In this document: positions 22,086 through 34,023 of the stretch, piece by piece | Numbering within the stretch: position 1 is the first letter of the stretch | How the letters are laid out: the number at the start of each line of letters is the position of its first letter | Assembly: GCA_030247885.1 (NCBI GenBank) | Contig: JAPDRO010000014.1 | Span: 558,001-622,000, forward strand | Length of the DNA stretch: 64,000 nucleotides | Direction of reading: 5' to 3' | From: Taxawa tesnikishii (nom. ined.) | Taxonomy: Eukaryota; Ascomycota; Dothideomycetes; Dothideales | Notes under the pieces: model-generated | The model's input: the letters and a program-made list of their open reading frames with translations, nothing else | Databases searched by the model: none | Told to the model about the DNA's origin: nothing | Position numbers and translations under genes: made by a program

Positions 22086-22758
22086 TTACTTCGACCATAC
22101 GCCGATCTCGACGACGCTGGTATACCGAATCCGTGATTCAGGCAGCTCCGTCGTAGTCTCATCCTTTCCCTCTTCTGCATCCATATTGTGGTCCCCTTCT
22201 TTGTCTACCTCCCCTTCTCCTCTTCGCCATCTGAGGCGGGCACAATATCATCAATGGCGCCCACACTCCCCGTTCTGATCTCGATCCCGTACTCTTCCCT
22301 CTGCTGGAACCACAACGCCAGCCCAAGGGCCTTCTCAATCGCCTTTCCAGTTGCTTTGATCATCACCTTCTCTTCCTCCCCGGCTTCTTCTGAAGCGACT
22401 TCTCGGCCAATGCGGCGGCTATTTGATTGATGTCGCCTCTGTCTCCAACTCCAGCACGCACCGATTGTGTCGACCGGGCTGAAGCGAGTGCGAGTAACTT
22501 TTGGACTCGCTTGACGACTGACATGAACGAGCTGCGCGACGAGACGTACACGATTTTCTGTACGGAGGAGCCCGTGTACGGGGATGCTATGGCGGGACGC
22601 AGAAGTGGGCGTTTGGATACTTTGGCGCCTGTGCCTATTGTCAGCCATAGCACAAACAGATAGTGCTGATCGGAATGCTTGCCTTTGGGAAGACGAGCCA
22701 GTTTCGGACCTCTGCTGTTGTGCCCGCTGGGCTTTTCCGATGCTGTTGTTGGAGCCAT
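22086..22758 (-). CDS. pop7: RNase P/MRP protein subunit Pop7 (Rpp20 family)
   Basis: Alba-like subunit shared by nuclear RNase P and RNase MRP (tRNA 5' processing and pre-rRNA cleavage). Exon 1 22683-22758, exon 2 22086-22634. The 48-bp intron 22635-22682 has a GC donor (AAAG|GCAAGC, branch-like ctgac, end ATAG). Removing it gives KLARLPKGTGAKVSKRPLLR, matching the family, whereas reading through adds 16 odd residues. The core is RPAIASPYTG, then KIVYVSSRSSFMSVVKRVQK. The C-terminal part GKAIEKALGLALWFQ, IEIRTGSVGAIDDI and ELPESRIRYTSVVEIGVW needs two one-base frame changes, at the C4 runs 22378-22381 and 22211-22214, both missing bases. About 208 residues. It is divergent with LipB, 283 bp apart. 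Confidence 0.85.
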
Positions 22759-23041
22759 GACGGGCGAGCACTGTACCGCTCCTCCTTTGGAATTCTTTAC
22801 CCGGGCTTGGTCATTCTTTCAGACCAACTCTGAGGAATCCGCTTAAGAGAGCATAGCTCGACAACGAAAAGTGAGTAAGCAAATGCATACACTTTGATGC
22901 AGTCTTGCCAAGCAGATCGACAACGGGGCGGAGCGGGGCGGCAGTGCTTCCGCAGCCAACAGCGATCTGCAAATAGATCTATCTCATCATCGCTCCCTTC
23001 ATGTTTCCTTGAAAATCTGCTATCACAACAGCTAGACAAGA
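22759..23041. promoter_or_regulatory. Compact bidirectional promoter, Pop7 and LipB
   Basis: Only 283 bp separate the two divergent start codons, so both promoters must share or abut here. No motif was assigned. The role is inferred from layout. Confidence 0.5.
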
Positions 23042-23719
23042 ATGCGTCTACGACACCTCCATCTGCCAGGTGTTATACCATATAGCAAGGCATCGGCCAT
23101 CCAGAGCCGCCTGGTGGCCGCCTTCCTCGCCCACAAAGCAACTCCTGACAAGGTACAACGACCGCCTCCAACCATTATCACTGCCCAGTTCTGGCCTGTC
23201 TATACGTGTGGCAGGCGCGAAGTCGGCAATGTCTCTTCTTCTCAGCAAGAGTATCTGCGCGCTGACGGCCATGCGGAATTCCACGAAGCCATGCGGGGCG
23301 GCCAAACCACATTTCACGGTCCGGGCCAACTCGTCGCGTATCCTGTCCTCGACCTGAAGCAGCACAATCTGACCCCCAGGAACTACGTCTGTCTGCTGGA
23401 GAAATCCGTTATCAAGACATGCGCACGGTACGGAATTCAAGCCATGACGACGGAGCATCCGGGAGTGTGGACCTCACTGGAGTCTAAGATTTGCGCGCTT
23501 GGCGTCCACTTGCGCAGGAATATTACCAGCCATGGGATTGGTTTGAACGTCAACACTGACTTAGCTTGGTTCCGTCGTATCGTTGCGTGCGGGCTGGAGG
23601 GGAAGAAGACGACGAGCTTCGAGGATCAGGGCGTCAAGGGGAGGAATGTGGAGGAAGTTGGGGAGGTCTTCGTGCAAATAATGGCCAGTGCTATAGAGGG
23701 GTTGAGGCCACCTTTCTGA
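23042..23719 (+). CDS. Octanoyl (lipoyl) transferase LipB/Lip2
   Basis: Mitochondrial enzyme that moves octanoyl from acyl carrier protein to the lipoyl domains of GCV-H and 2-oxoacid dehydrogenases, the first step of lipoate assembly. Intronless, 225 residues. Marks: GRREVGNVSSSQQEYL, the substrate-binding RGGQTTFHGPGQLVAYPVLD, the catalytic Lys in SKICALGVHLRR, SHGIGLNVNTDL, and the catalytic Cys in RIVACGLEGKKTTS. Uninterrupted. The start at 23042 gives MRLRHLHLPGVIPYSKA, which lines up with the family N-terminus; no long presequence is seen, so targeting may rely on the first basic residues. Confidence 0.94.
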   Translation: MRLRHLHLPGVIPYSKASAIQSRLVAAFLAHKATPDKVQRPPPTIITAQFWPVYTCGRREVGNVSSSQQEYLRADGHAEFHEAMRGGQTTFHGPGQLVAYPVLDLKQHNLTPRNYVCLLEKSVIKTCARYGIQAMTTEHPGVWTSLESKICALGVHLRRNITSHGIGLNVNTDLAWFRRIVACGLEGKKTTSFEDQGVKGRNVEEVGEVFVQIMASAIEGLRPPF

Positions 23720-24220
23720 TGAACGAGGAAGAATTCCACCGGGAATTCGACGTGGATTGATACGTTTTCCGACCAACCTAAGGATCTTGATGAGGAAAAT
23801 GCCCGCTGCTAAGCTTTACCCACTCCAACGTAGATACTGTGGATTGTGGATGCTCTGGAGCCAGTTCGAAGCTAATCCACAGAGCTGCGGTTGCCCATAC
23901 CACATCTGGTGGCCGCTGGACCCCGCCGAGCTTCATCACACCATTCATGGGACTGGGTATAAGCAAATCATCGCCAGGAAAAGCACAGCCGAAAGCTACG
24001 ACGCGGAGTTTGAGATTACGACCACACTTCTGGAAACCAGACGTTATGACTCAATCGCTGCCCCGGTCATGCGAGTTCTTTCGCCCATATCCTGCAAGAC
24101 AACTTCCAGACTGGAGCCTTCCTTCCAGTTGCAGTTGTAGCACAATTCTCAAGGTCATGGTTTCCTGTTTATCCAAGAGCACATAGTTCTTCGCTTGCTC
24201 TGGCCACCCCATCTTTAGTC
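23720..24220. other. Intergenic, no supported gene
   Basis: About 500 bp with short overlapping readings on both strands. None resembles a family. It probably holds the LipB 3' UTR and the next promoter. Confidence 0.5.
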
Positions 24221-25736
24221 ATGGGACGGAAACTTCGAAAGCGTTCTCTCTACCACGGAGACATTGACCCAGTCAATCCGCCTCAAGAGCTTGACGAACA
24301 ATTCTCTCGGTCTGTACATGTACTCGCAGCCGTAGGACCGTTGGACAGGGACCAGGAGAGGCCAGATCACATGGATTCGGCCTCGAGCTCCCATGACCTT
24401 GTGCGCTCAAGAAACCGCTGTCGTTCAATGCCCGTCTGCGATGACTGGATCCAACCGTCGTTATCACGACCGCAAGATCACAGTCCCATGCCCATGCTGC
24501 GCAGGAAAAATACGATCAAGCACGAAAAACAACCTGCATACCTGGTACAGCAAGACGACGTGCTAGCGGACAGAAACCGTTGGTGGAGGGTCTTGAGCCG
24601 CAAGAGAAGCAGGATCAATCCCTGCTCAGCGCCTCCAGATGTGCCGCCCAAATGCGAAGAAAGGCCCTCACAGCGGGAGTTTCCCTACCTTACTAGCGAA
24701 CAATCGTTGCATTTGATGACCGCATGCGCTCGTGTGAGAACGGAATCTGCGGTCCGTCAGTATCTGCATGAAAGAATGCCAGAGATAGGCGAGTCTGGTC
24801 CTTCTAATTGGCATGATCCCAATATTCCAAGGCTTGTCAGGGTATCTCCGGGACTGAGGCCAGTCATTCCTGAGAAGTCTCCAGAGCAAAGCGATCGACT
24901 CTCAGATGATGCTGGGCATGGAGAAGTTCTGGAGGTGAGTCCGTTGTCCTATCGCTGGAACGCCTGTCGTAAACTCTCGTTGACGTCTACGACAGACCAT
25001 CTCACCAGTCTCTCTGGCAGCATTCTCACCGGTCCTGTCACGTCTCCCGGCCTTCCTGGCCCATGGTCTGCAGCGCAGATCCACAAGCTCCTCGCATCGA
25101 CCTCCTCAAAGGCCGTGGGAGTCCTCCTCCTCTTCCAAATCTTCATCATCAAGATCTTCTATGAACGAAGCTCTTCCCAGCCCTTCCAGAACTCCTCCTA
25201 TTCCTCCCCGCTCGCTGCTTAGGAACTCGGCCGTCCGCCGTAACTCGGAAGTCAGATTCAGCGCATATACAGAGGAAGGTTGGCTCCCGCTCACATCTAA
25301 GGCGAACACACCGGATGCGCCCACACCGAACACAATCTCGCCAAACGTTCCTTGCTCAAACGCATCCACGCTAAACGTCTTCGTACCTACCGAAGGAGAG
25401 TGCCGTCGCAAGCGGTCATCACACGTCGATCCTTTATCTCCCACACTGCTCCAAGATGCTGACGGTGGAGATGCGGATGCCACTGATGATGACGGTTTCA
25501 GCCCTCCTTTATTGCCTCATGAAGACCTGGGAGTCGAGAACAGTAGCTATACCATCAAAGCAGCTACAGGAGACCCGCCACTGCCCGAAGATTGGCGGGA
25601 GGGTTCTAAGATTGAGATGCCAAAGACTAAGTCGCGCATCGACAGTCTGTGGTCGGCTACTGTGGGCAGGATCCGGCGGCAGAGTTTGTTCGGCCCGAAG
25701 GACACGCGTGCTTTGCTTAAAGAATCGGAAGGTTGA
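24221..25736 (+). CDS. Hypothetical fungal protein, largely disordered, Ser/Pro-rich
   Basis: I do not recognise the family. Exon 1 24221-24934, intron 24935-24995 (GTGAGT...ACAG), exon 2 24996-25736; 484 residues without a break. The start MGRKLRKRSLYHGDIDP is strongly basic. A possibly folded block is LTSEQSLHLMTACARVRTES with LHERMP after it, which could be helical. Exon 2 opens into a long Ser-rich tract (PWESSSSSKSSSSRSSMNEA), Pro-rich SPSRTPPIPPRSLLRNSAVR, an acidic patch (DADGGDADATDDDG) and a basic tail (TVGRIRRQSLF). Consensus-like phosphosites (RRNS, RRQS, SRTPP) suggest a kinase-regulated cytosolic or nuclear protein, but this is only inference. If the intron is ignored exon 2 falls into a wrong frame. 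Confidence 0.7.
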
Positions 25737-26702
25737 GACTTGCACCTTCGCAGATTCCTTGCGTCACGCGAGCGGTGCACAACTCCTTCAATAGCGCTGT
25801 CGCAAAGGACACAAGCCTTGCAACATGTTTTCGCAACGGGGCATGACGAAGGATGTCATCGTCTACGGCATGGTGGCAAAGCGCCTCTGATCTGTCACTC
25901 TTTTGCAAGACTCGTGGGAGTTGCCTGACTGGCTTGATTGTCTTCTTCCTCCGGTATCTCTCGTATGTTGATGCAGAGATCCCCTGATCAGGCCCTCCGT
26001 CATTTTCCGTTATCTTGAAGGACAGTTTTGCAGTATCTAACTTAGTCGCTATCACAGACCATTGTGGACTTGACTATCAGTATCGCAGGCTCCGAGGAGT
26101 ATGCGATGGTACTCTGATAGCAGACCGTATACCCAATAAATCAATACTGAAAACCCCGGCGGAATCTCTGCAGGGATACGGCTCTCCAGCGTCTTGGGCT
26201 TATCTGCCACAAAGACACACCTTCTCACCTTGTCGTAGCGCGCATTTCACGTGGTTTTGCCACCCTACTCGACCCCGACCCCGCAACACAAGACCTACAA
26301 TGCTTGTCTGGACGTTCATTGCTTTATCAGGACTATAATCTATACCCTTGTTATTCGTGCAGCAGTTCTTCCAATAGCGAGCTTGCCGCGACTCAGCCTC
26401 CTATCTCATGCTGCAAAAGCTTATCCTTCCCCTCCCAACCCCTCCGTTCATGCTGCTCTCCATTTGCGCAGAGTATGGCGAGTGATTGCCGCCGGCCAAC
26501 AAGTTGTACGAATGAGGAAGCTTGCTAGATACCTCTGTACGTCCTGTTACTGCTGCCGTATTTCCCACGGAAATAAACAAACGCTAGTCATGGCAGTTCT
26601 GGTACATATATGCCCGCGCTTTGCCATACGCAAGGATGCCAGGTCGTCAAAAGACCCTTTTTGAAGTAATTGGACCATCATTCTCCCCATCCTGCCTCTA
26701 AG
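25737..26702. other. Intergenic, OPT transporter promoter
   Basis: About 950 bp. No conserved reading on either strand. The part before 26703 may be a long 5' leader. Confidence 0.5.
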
Positions 26703-28993
26703 ATGAGCAATACGGGTGGTGCTATTGGCATCAAGTCAGAGTCAGATGATGTCGCCGACCTGACTGTTCACGGAATTGCGAAAGACATCAGCAAGCCGAG
26801 CTCCCTCGAGCCCAGCGTTACCATGGAGAAGGGCGAGCTTCGTGAGGTCCAAGAAGACGAGGAAGACGAGATCGAAGCGTTGTCCCACGAGCACCCGTTT
26901 CCAGCCTTGCCTGGAGAGGAGCTGGAGACGCAGCAGTTCACAGTCCGCGCGGTCCTTGTTGGCTGCATCCTTGGTGCGGTCATTTCGGCGTCTAACATCT
27001 ATTTGGGCCTGAAGACGGGCTGGTGAGTAACGCAGGATGCCACACAAACTGCAGCGCTGACGTGTATGCTCAGGACATTCGGAGCTTCTCTCTTTGGTTC
27101 CATTTTTGGCTATGCTATCCTGAAACCTTTGTCCCGTGCTCTTCCGAAGCATCTCGGCGGAGGCTACTTTGGCCCTAAAGAGAACGTGTGCTGCCAGTCG
27201 GCCGCCACTGCTGCGGGCTCCCTCGGCCTTCTCTTCACCTCTGGCTTCCCTGCCGCTTACCAGCTGGGCCTGCTCGGCTCTTCTCCTAAGGAGGATTTTG
27301 GCAAACTTATCACCTTCACTGCCTGTTGCGCCTACTACGGCATGTTCTTCGCTATACCGCTGCGGAAGTTTTACATTCTGAAGCAGAAACTTACCTTCCC
27401 AAGCGCTGTAAGTGAGCCTTGAATCGATCGTGTTTCATGGGTGCTAAGAGTGTCCCAGGTGGCAGCCGCCCATACCATACGCTCTCTTCACACGGGCAAG
27501 AATGCCGAGGCCAATGCTAGGAAGAAGACAAAGGCGTTGATCATCGCTTTTGCCTGTGCCATCACACTGCGCGTCGTCTCTGAGTATGCACCAGGCATTC
27601 TCTGGGACTGGCACTGGGGCTGGACACTCTACAGGCTCGGATGGTCCGATGCCATCTACGTCGAGAATTGGAACTGGGTGTTCGAGTTTACACCAGCCTT
27701 TATCGGAGCGGGCATGCTCACTGGCATCAACGCGTCGTACTCTTTCTTCGGTGGTGCTTTCCTGGCTTGGGGATCATCGCTCCTGCGCTCATCACCACCG
27801 GCAAAGCGTTCGGTGAGGCGGTCTCGCCGGAATACCCGGGCTACATGAACTACATGGGCATGGTCCTTGACGACCCGGTGAATGCACCCAGCCCTCGTTA
27901 CTGGCTTGTCTGGCCCGGCACCATGCTCCTCCTCTGTGGCTCTTTCGCAGAGGTCGCCGCCAATTATAAGACGCTGTGGGCGTATCTTGTTCAGGCCATC
28001 TCGCCCGTTGCCAAGCGGTTCCGTCGGATCAAAGTACACGAGGAAGACTTGATTGAAGATCCTGCTCCAGCTCATGAGCAAGTGCCGTGGTGGATGTGGT
28101 CTGGCGGCATCCTCCTCGCCATCTTCTTCTCTTGCCTGGTGCTCGGCCTGCAATACCATCAGAACGTTGGCCTGACACTTTTGTCCATTGTCCTCGCATT
28201 CATCTTCTCCTTTATTGGCGCAGAATCAGCAGGCCGTACAAACATCATCCCCGTCACCACCATTGGTAACGCCTCCCAGCTAATTGTCGGCGGCGCAACA
28301 AAAGGACACTATGCCATCAAAGACTCCCAGCTGCTCAACACCACCGGCGGCATGCTAGCCCTTGGCGCCTCGGAGCAATCCGCCGACATGCTCGGAGATC
28401 TCAAAACGACACATCTGCTGCGAGCCAGCCCACGCGTTCAGTTCTACGCCCAATGCATCGGCGCTCTCGTCTCCATCTTCATGTCTGCAGGCCTCTACGT
28501 CGTCTTCTCCATCGCCTACCCGTGCATCAACGACCTCTCCCTGCAAGCGCACTGTTCATTCCCAGCGCCAGACGTCGGAGCCTGGCGCGCCATCGCCGTC
28601 GCCGTATCTTCTCCCTCCCTGCCCATCCCACCCAGCTCCGGCTACACCAGCATCGCGTTGGGCATCTTCGCCATCCTACTGACGGCGGTCAAGTACCGGT
28701 TTCTGAAGCCGGAATGGTGGGGTTACGTGCCCAACCCCAATGCGATCGGCATCGCGATGATCTTGAACACGACGACATATCCTATGGCCATGGCGACGGG
28801 CGCTACGATTGTGTTCTTCTGGCGGAGAAATTACCCTGCGGCTTGCGCCATGTATTGCTATGCGGTGGCTGCTGGGTTCATTGCTGGTGAGGGGCTGGGT
28901 GGGATCGTGGGTGCTATTCTGCAGATTGCGGGTGTGAGTGGGAATTATAAGGGCACCGCGGTTGGGTGTCCTGCTGGTGTGTACTGTGGTTGA
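26703..28993 (+). CDS. Oligopeptide transporter, OPT family
   Basis: Proton-coupled membrane transporter of the OPT superfamily, importing small peptides, glutathione or metal chelates. Exons 26703-27022, 27074-27407 and 27459-28993; introns of 51 bp each; about 729 residues. The acidic N-terminus (about 1-75) is followed by many membrane segments. Marks: FTVRAVLVGCILGAVISASN then IYLGLKTGWTFGAS, GKLITFTACCAYYGMFFAIP, WGWTLYRLGW, AESAGRTNIIPVTTIGNASQ and GYVPNPNAIGIAMI. These place it with the YSL-like branch of fungal OPTs rather than the Opt1-type tetrapeptide carriers. The frame breaks at the G4 run 27769-27772: GGAFLAWG should continue IIAPALITTG, one base out, so one G is probably missing. 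The substrate cannot be told. Confidence 0.92.
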
Positions 28994-29746
28994 GCTCGAG
29001 GAGCAGAGCCCGGATGTAGCGGGTTCCTCCCGCGAATTGTTTTGCGCGTTCGCTTGTCTTTCAATGCGATCTAAACCGTGCTTTATCCTGTTCCAGTGAT
29101 ACCCACGAGAGTGAACGCTTAGCCCTGTCTCACCTGAACAAGACGTGACAGCAAGACGTAGCACATGCAGGCTGCATATACCGTTTTCTGCAAACTTCCT
29201 AGATGACGGTCGGCCAAACGTGCCAAACCGCCACGACTTCGTTTTCTGGAACTCTAAAATCCGGAGTTTTGCGGATCGCACTACTAGATGTGGCAGGCAG
29301 GCCAGGAGGTCGCTCCGCAGCTACAAGGTATTTGTGAGAACTGGCCAATGAAGCATTGCCATTGCTTGTTTCAGTGAGATTTTGCCGATTGGAGTTCTTG
29401 GCAGTACCAAAGCCGCACCCGATGCTCCTCAGCTCGCAAGGATGTTGCAGCTGGAGGAGCTCCCAGTGCACAAGAAGCTCCGCAGACACACGCGTAACAA
29501 CTCCCTGCCAGCAACCTTTACTGGATGACAGTCGCCTAACGTGTGCATCTTGAACACGGCACCCTCGCTATCTGTCTTCCGTTACGATCAGCGTCCCATC
29601 TCGCTTCGACCGCGGTCATCGTTTCGGCAATGCGCTTCTTCTGAAAGACATGCCACCAAGGCGCGAAACTCGCCGGGCCTCTCACACAACAGATTGCTTT
29701 ACGATGGAACGGAGTTACTGCTAACACCTGCCGGAGCTGTTGAATC
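28994..29746. other. Intergenic between OPT transporter and regulator
   Basis: About 750 bp. No recognisable coding, RNA or repeat features. Confidence 0.5.
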
Positions 29747-32144
29747 ATGGAAGAGACAAACAAGGAGCCAACGACGGCGCCTCCACCCAAGAGGAGGCGC
29801 ATTCTCCGCGCCTGCGCTGCATGCAGACGGAGGAAGATCAAATGCAACGGGAGGCGCCATGCGCCTCTTGCGTAACCCACAACCTCAGTATGTGTGGGCT
29901 GCGAGTAGGGAAGCTGACTGCGTAAACTGACAATGAGACAGCATGCTCGTACGAGGAAGACGACCGGCGGCGCAGCACGCCCGGCTACATTCAGACGCTC
30001 GAGAGAAGAGTGCGCGAGCTGGAGACACTACTGGGAAATGCGGACGACTTAAGCGAAGAGAGGGAAGAAGAGGAACAAAATCCGAGCAAGAGCGCGACGC
30101 GCTCCAGTAGATCAGGCGACGACCCTACTCCAACTTCCCAAGCAGAGCAGACAGAGCCGACAGACGGCGACGATGTGCTGGAGACGATGGTTGGCACATC
30201 TGAAGACGACACTCATTCCTCCAGTAATCCGGAAAAGTTCTGGGGAAACTTCTCAGGATTGAGTCTTCTACAAAGAATGCGCAGATTGTGCAGTGACGTT
30301 GCAGGCCTACAGCGCGATTCGGAGGGCGATGCGGTGGAAGACGACTTCATACATGCCTTTGATAGCGCCTCTCCGCCCGAGAAGAAGACTATTTCATGGG
30401 AGTCGTTTGCACTGCTTCCGTCCAAGGAGAGGCTTCTTGATTGCGTCACTGTCGCTGTGGACGAAGCAACCTGTAACCTACAGTTCATAGACCGCAAGGC
30501 TGTGGAAGAAGTTGTCGACCATATGTATGACACAGAGCGTGATGAGTACGACGAGAAGGATCGCAAATCTCTGGCCTACCTTTATGCGCTGTTGGCCCTT
30601 GGAAGGCGTTTTGAGCCAACCCGGACTGATAAAGAGACCGCTGGGTCGCCTACTAATGCGGCTTTCAAAGGGTATGATGGCTTCCACCAGGGGTGGGTCG
30701 CCCGATATGTCACGCGATAGGTCACTGACGCGCTCGCAGCATGCGCTACTTTCGTGCCAGTCGAAACATCCTAGATATCGCCGACTGTCACGACATTATC
30801 TCACTGCAGACCGTTCTGTGCTTAATCATATATCTGCAAGCATCCTACATGATGAGCACCTGCTACTCTTACATCTGCGCGGCTGTTGCGGCCTCCCTCC
30901 GAATGGGCCTTCACGCAACTTCAACCTGTCAGGACCTTCCTCAGAGTGAGAGAGAAACGCGGCGGCGCGTCTTCGCCGTGCTCAATATCCTGGACACCTA
31001 CGTGACCGTTGCACTCGGGCTTCCAAAAACGCTGAGGGAAGTGAACAGTGATTACCTCCACCCGCCTCCAGAGACAGGCTTGCTTCCGCCAAATGCATCT
31101 TGCAACTTTGGAGACCACGATGCCCGGACCGGAGCGACGTTTGCGCATGCGAAACTGATCAACATACTCGCGAAAGCCGTTGAGATGAACCATCCGGTAA
31201 CGAAACCCATCCGTCACAAGAACGGGTTCTACGGCGTCGAGTATGGAAACATTATCACCATTGAGAACGAGCTCGGCGCCTGGTTCAGCGAGCTGCCACA
31301 GACATTGGATCACGAAGCTGAGCGAGACAAGCGATACATGAGGTGAGCGAGGTAGATCATTGATATAAATGGCAGCCGAATTCTGACGATCATGCTAGAT
31401 CGCAGTTGCTGCTCCGTCTGTCGTATGCGCATGTGCAGATGGTGTTGTACAGGCCCTTCCTCCATCACGCCAGTAAATCCCTCCGGCCGTACCGGGAGAT
31501 CCGTTACAGGGCATACGCGTGCGGGTCCGCTTGCGTCAAAGCGGCGATGCAAGTGGTCTGGCTTGCCGAAGCTCTCGAACAACGAGGTCTCTTCAATGAA
31601 GCCATCTGGTTCACCACTCTGATCGTGTCTTTTGCTGCAACGTCCTTGATGCTGTTCGTCCTGAGCAACGAGGGCGACCCTACAATCCAGGAAACGGCCG
31701 ACGCCGCTGAACGGGTGAAGAACCTCCTCGCAAAGCACGCCGATCGCAGCGTTTCGGCACGACGCTGCTCGCAATTCCTACAGGTACGTCGAACGGTCGC
31801 AGTGCCATGCACGTAACCAATGTCGCTAATCCCCTGTGTAGGAGCTCAGTGAAGCAAGGAAAACCGGCACATTTGCCGGGCAAAATCTCGGGCTTCTTGA
31901 CAATCCCGGTCTCGGCAACCCTCAGGGAGGGCCCGAGAAAGGTATTCATGATTTTATTCAGCAGAGTCAGGATGAGTCGGGCGATGGAGGGTCCGTGAAC
32001 TCTGACCAGGACTATACCCTTGAGGCAATGACTTATCCGAGGCTTCATCCTTACCTGGATGAGACCTTTGAGTATACTGGTTCTGCTGCCTTCGCGTTGA
32101 AATCAGGGAAAAGCCAACACAAGCCTCGGCATCGGACACGCTAA
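29747..32144 (+). CDS. Zn2Cys6 transcription factor with Fungal_trans domain
   Basis: Sequence-specific nuclear regulator. Five exons: 29747-29887, 29942-30671, 30740-31342, 31399-31783 and 31842-32144; introns 54, 68, 56 and 58 bp; about 720 residues. The N-terminal binuclear cluster starts RACAACRRRKIKCNG and continues APCASCVTHNLTC, fitting CX2CX6CX5CX2CX6C. A linker and a short coiled coil follow (LERRVRELETLLG). The middle-homology domain includes RNILDIADCHDIISLQTVLC, AAVAASLRMGLHA and RRRVFAVLNILDTYVTVALG. The zinc cluster is interrupted between its third and fourth Cys at the G3 run 29849-29851, where one G is missing, so a literal reading stops after NGRRHAPLA. Neighbouring OPT transporter or Cdc4 genes give no clue to its target. 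Confidence 0.92.
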
Positions 32145-34023
32145 CTGTGTGTGGGAATCCGTTCAAGCGCAAGGGTGCAGCGATTCAGCACAGCGTCGAG
32201 AACAAGCAGGTAGTTCGTGAAACGCTCAAATGGCATGATGACCACCATCGACAGCCTCAAAAGACAAGAGTGACGCACATTGAAACCTTCTATTAGGCAC
32301 GGAAGGTCTTTCAAACGCTCATGCCTCCTCATCGTCGTCTTGATGTTCAACCCTATCGTGCCCCTTCCGAGACCACCCACCAGCATCTTTACAGACAAAG
32401 AAGTAGAGCGTGGCTGGTTCTCAGACAGCAAGTGCCGTATCGTCTGTAACACTTTCGTCTCCAGATCTGTAGTATAAGAACATCAATTCGCAGACTGTAC
32501 GCACGGATATACGAACCGGCCAACGTCGCCGCTATGACCACTATCTCAGACTGATCTGCTACCATTGCTGCCGTCGCGCGTGCCTTGGTGATTGGTGGGC
32601 AGCGGCGCATAGTACCTGCTCCGAAACTTCCACTATGGCCTTCCAGCACAAGAAGCGGAAGAGAGGGAATCCCGTGCCCTCCGAAGCGGAGGAGACCGCC
32701 ATAGGGAATCCTCAAGGTCAAGGGGAAGATCGAGGGACCCTCGATGGTCCACGACTATTATACTCCCCACAACAACTCGAGCGGTCCGTGAAGCTATAGA
32801 CCCCCGGTCCCGATCAACGCATCTGGTTACCCGCTTTCGGAAGATCTCGAAAACTGCTTTCACAACCACTGCAGCAGACGGTCTGTCTCGCTTTTCGAAC
32901 GGAAGGCTAGGGGCGTCGAACCAAACCTTGAAGAGCCGTTGACGACTGGAGAAACCACACGGTAAGGACGCCGTCGCCGACGCATCATCCGAACCTGTTC
33001 TGGACCTCCCAGGACAGCGCATATCATGCCAACCCCGTACGTCGATAGCAGCGAGGTGTCTGTTTTAACCTGTTTCTTGTACGTTCAGTTTCCCCCTCTC
33101 TCTGTCTCTCTCTCTCTCTCACTCAAAAGGTAACGCGGTCGCCGGCGAAACAGTGTTCGGGATGCCATTGTTCTCAAGAGGAAGCCCACACGGGGACGGG
33201 GGTGATGAAGAAGTTCACGAGGAAACAATCACTCCCCTCGCTCTCGACGCGGAGGTCCGATTCAATTGCCATCGCCAAGGTTGCGCCTGCGGGCGGGAGA
33301 GAGATGCTGTTCGGTATCGGCGTGGTAAGCGCTATCGGTGGCCGGCGCTGACGAAGGCAGTGTCCTGGTCTGGGACGTGGAGCGTGTCGGTGCTGGAGGA
33401 TTATCTTTCCACCGTGGACAAAACCGATGGAGACGGGATCGGGATGGAGTTTCATGTGTGAGGATCGTCGGTTGTGGTGAAGGGTCCAGCGGCTGTTTGT
33501 ACCAATCGTAAGAAGTTTGAGATGGAGGGACTGTGAGGAATTCCTACTTGGTCCAGGGGACGCCTCTCGTCCTGCTGATGGTGTCCGTACGGAGCGACAC
33601 ATGGAGAAAAGGAACTGCTCGGTGATTGGAAAAACTTTGTTATACTCTTTCTCATTCCTCCATGAAAGAACGCTGGAGTCACTACCTCTTCCATGTGCTT
33701 CTCATACTGTGAGAGAGATGGCAGCATGTGTGCCCCCATAAACAGGCCAAGCGCCACGAACCCCATCCATATGCCCATCTTTCCAACCCTTCCCATTCAT
33801 ACGCCCACCAATGTAGAACGCAGACAAGAGAAACGAATGCCGTTCCGTTCACCGCCAGATGCCGGCAGATCAGCCCAGCTCCAACTCCAACTCCCAATCG
33901 CAATGCCCTACCACTGTAAGGAAGAGATCCATGTTGACCCACGGAAACGCCCCCGTACCTCTTCCTCGCTCGATTCTCCCACAACTCCAGATCTAGTGCC
34001 CTGCTCCAGCGCACAGAAGGAAT
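32145..34023. other. Long convergent gap with a CT microsatellite
   Basis: About 1.9 kb between the ends of two convergent genes. Several minus-strand readings (32633-33022, 33452-33796, 33682-34014) are open but low-complexity or unlike any family. The one at 33452-33796 begins with a hydrophobic helix (MGIWMGFVALGLFMGAHML) and might be a small membrane protein. A plus reading at 33153-33475 is also open. None is supported enough to call. Confidence 0.35.
33094..33122. repeat. (TC)n microsatellite
   Basis: About 28 bp of nearly pure CT dinucleotide repeat, with one tg interruption. Confidence 0.85.

Noticed and set aside
24935-25170. A frameshift in the hypothetical gene at 24.2 kb
   Set aside because: A standard GT-AG intron at 24935-24995 brings both parts into one frame.
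32389-33475. Protein-coding genes in the gap after the Zn2Cys6 regulator
   Set aside because: Open readings of 75-130 codons occur on both strands but lack family resemblance and disagree with each other.
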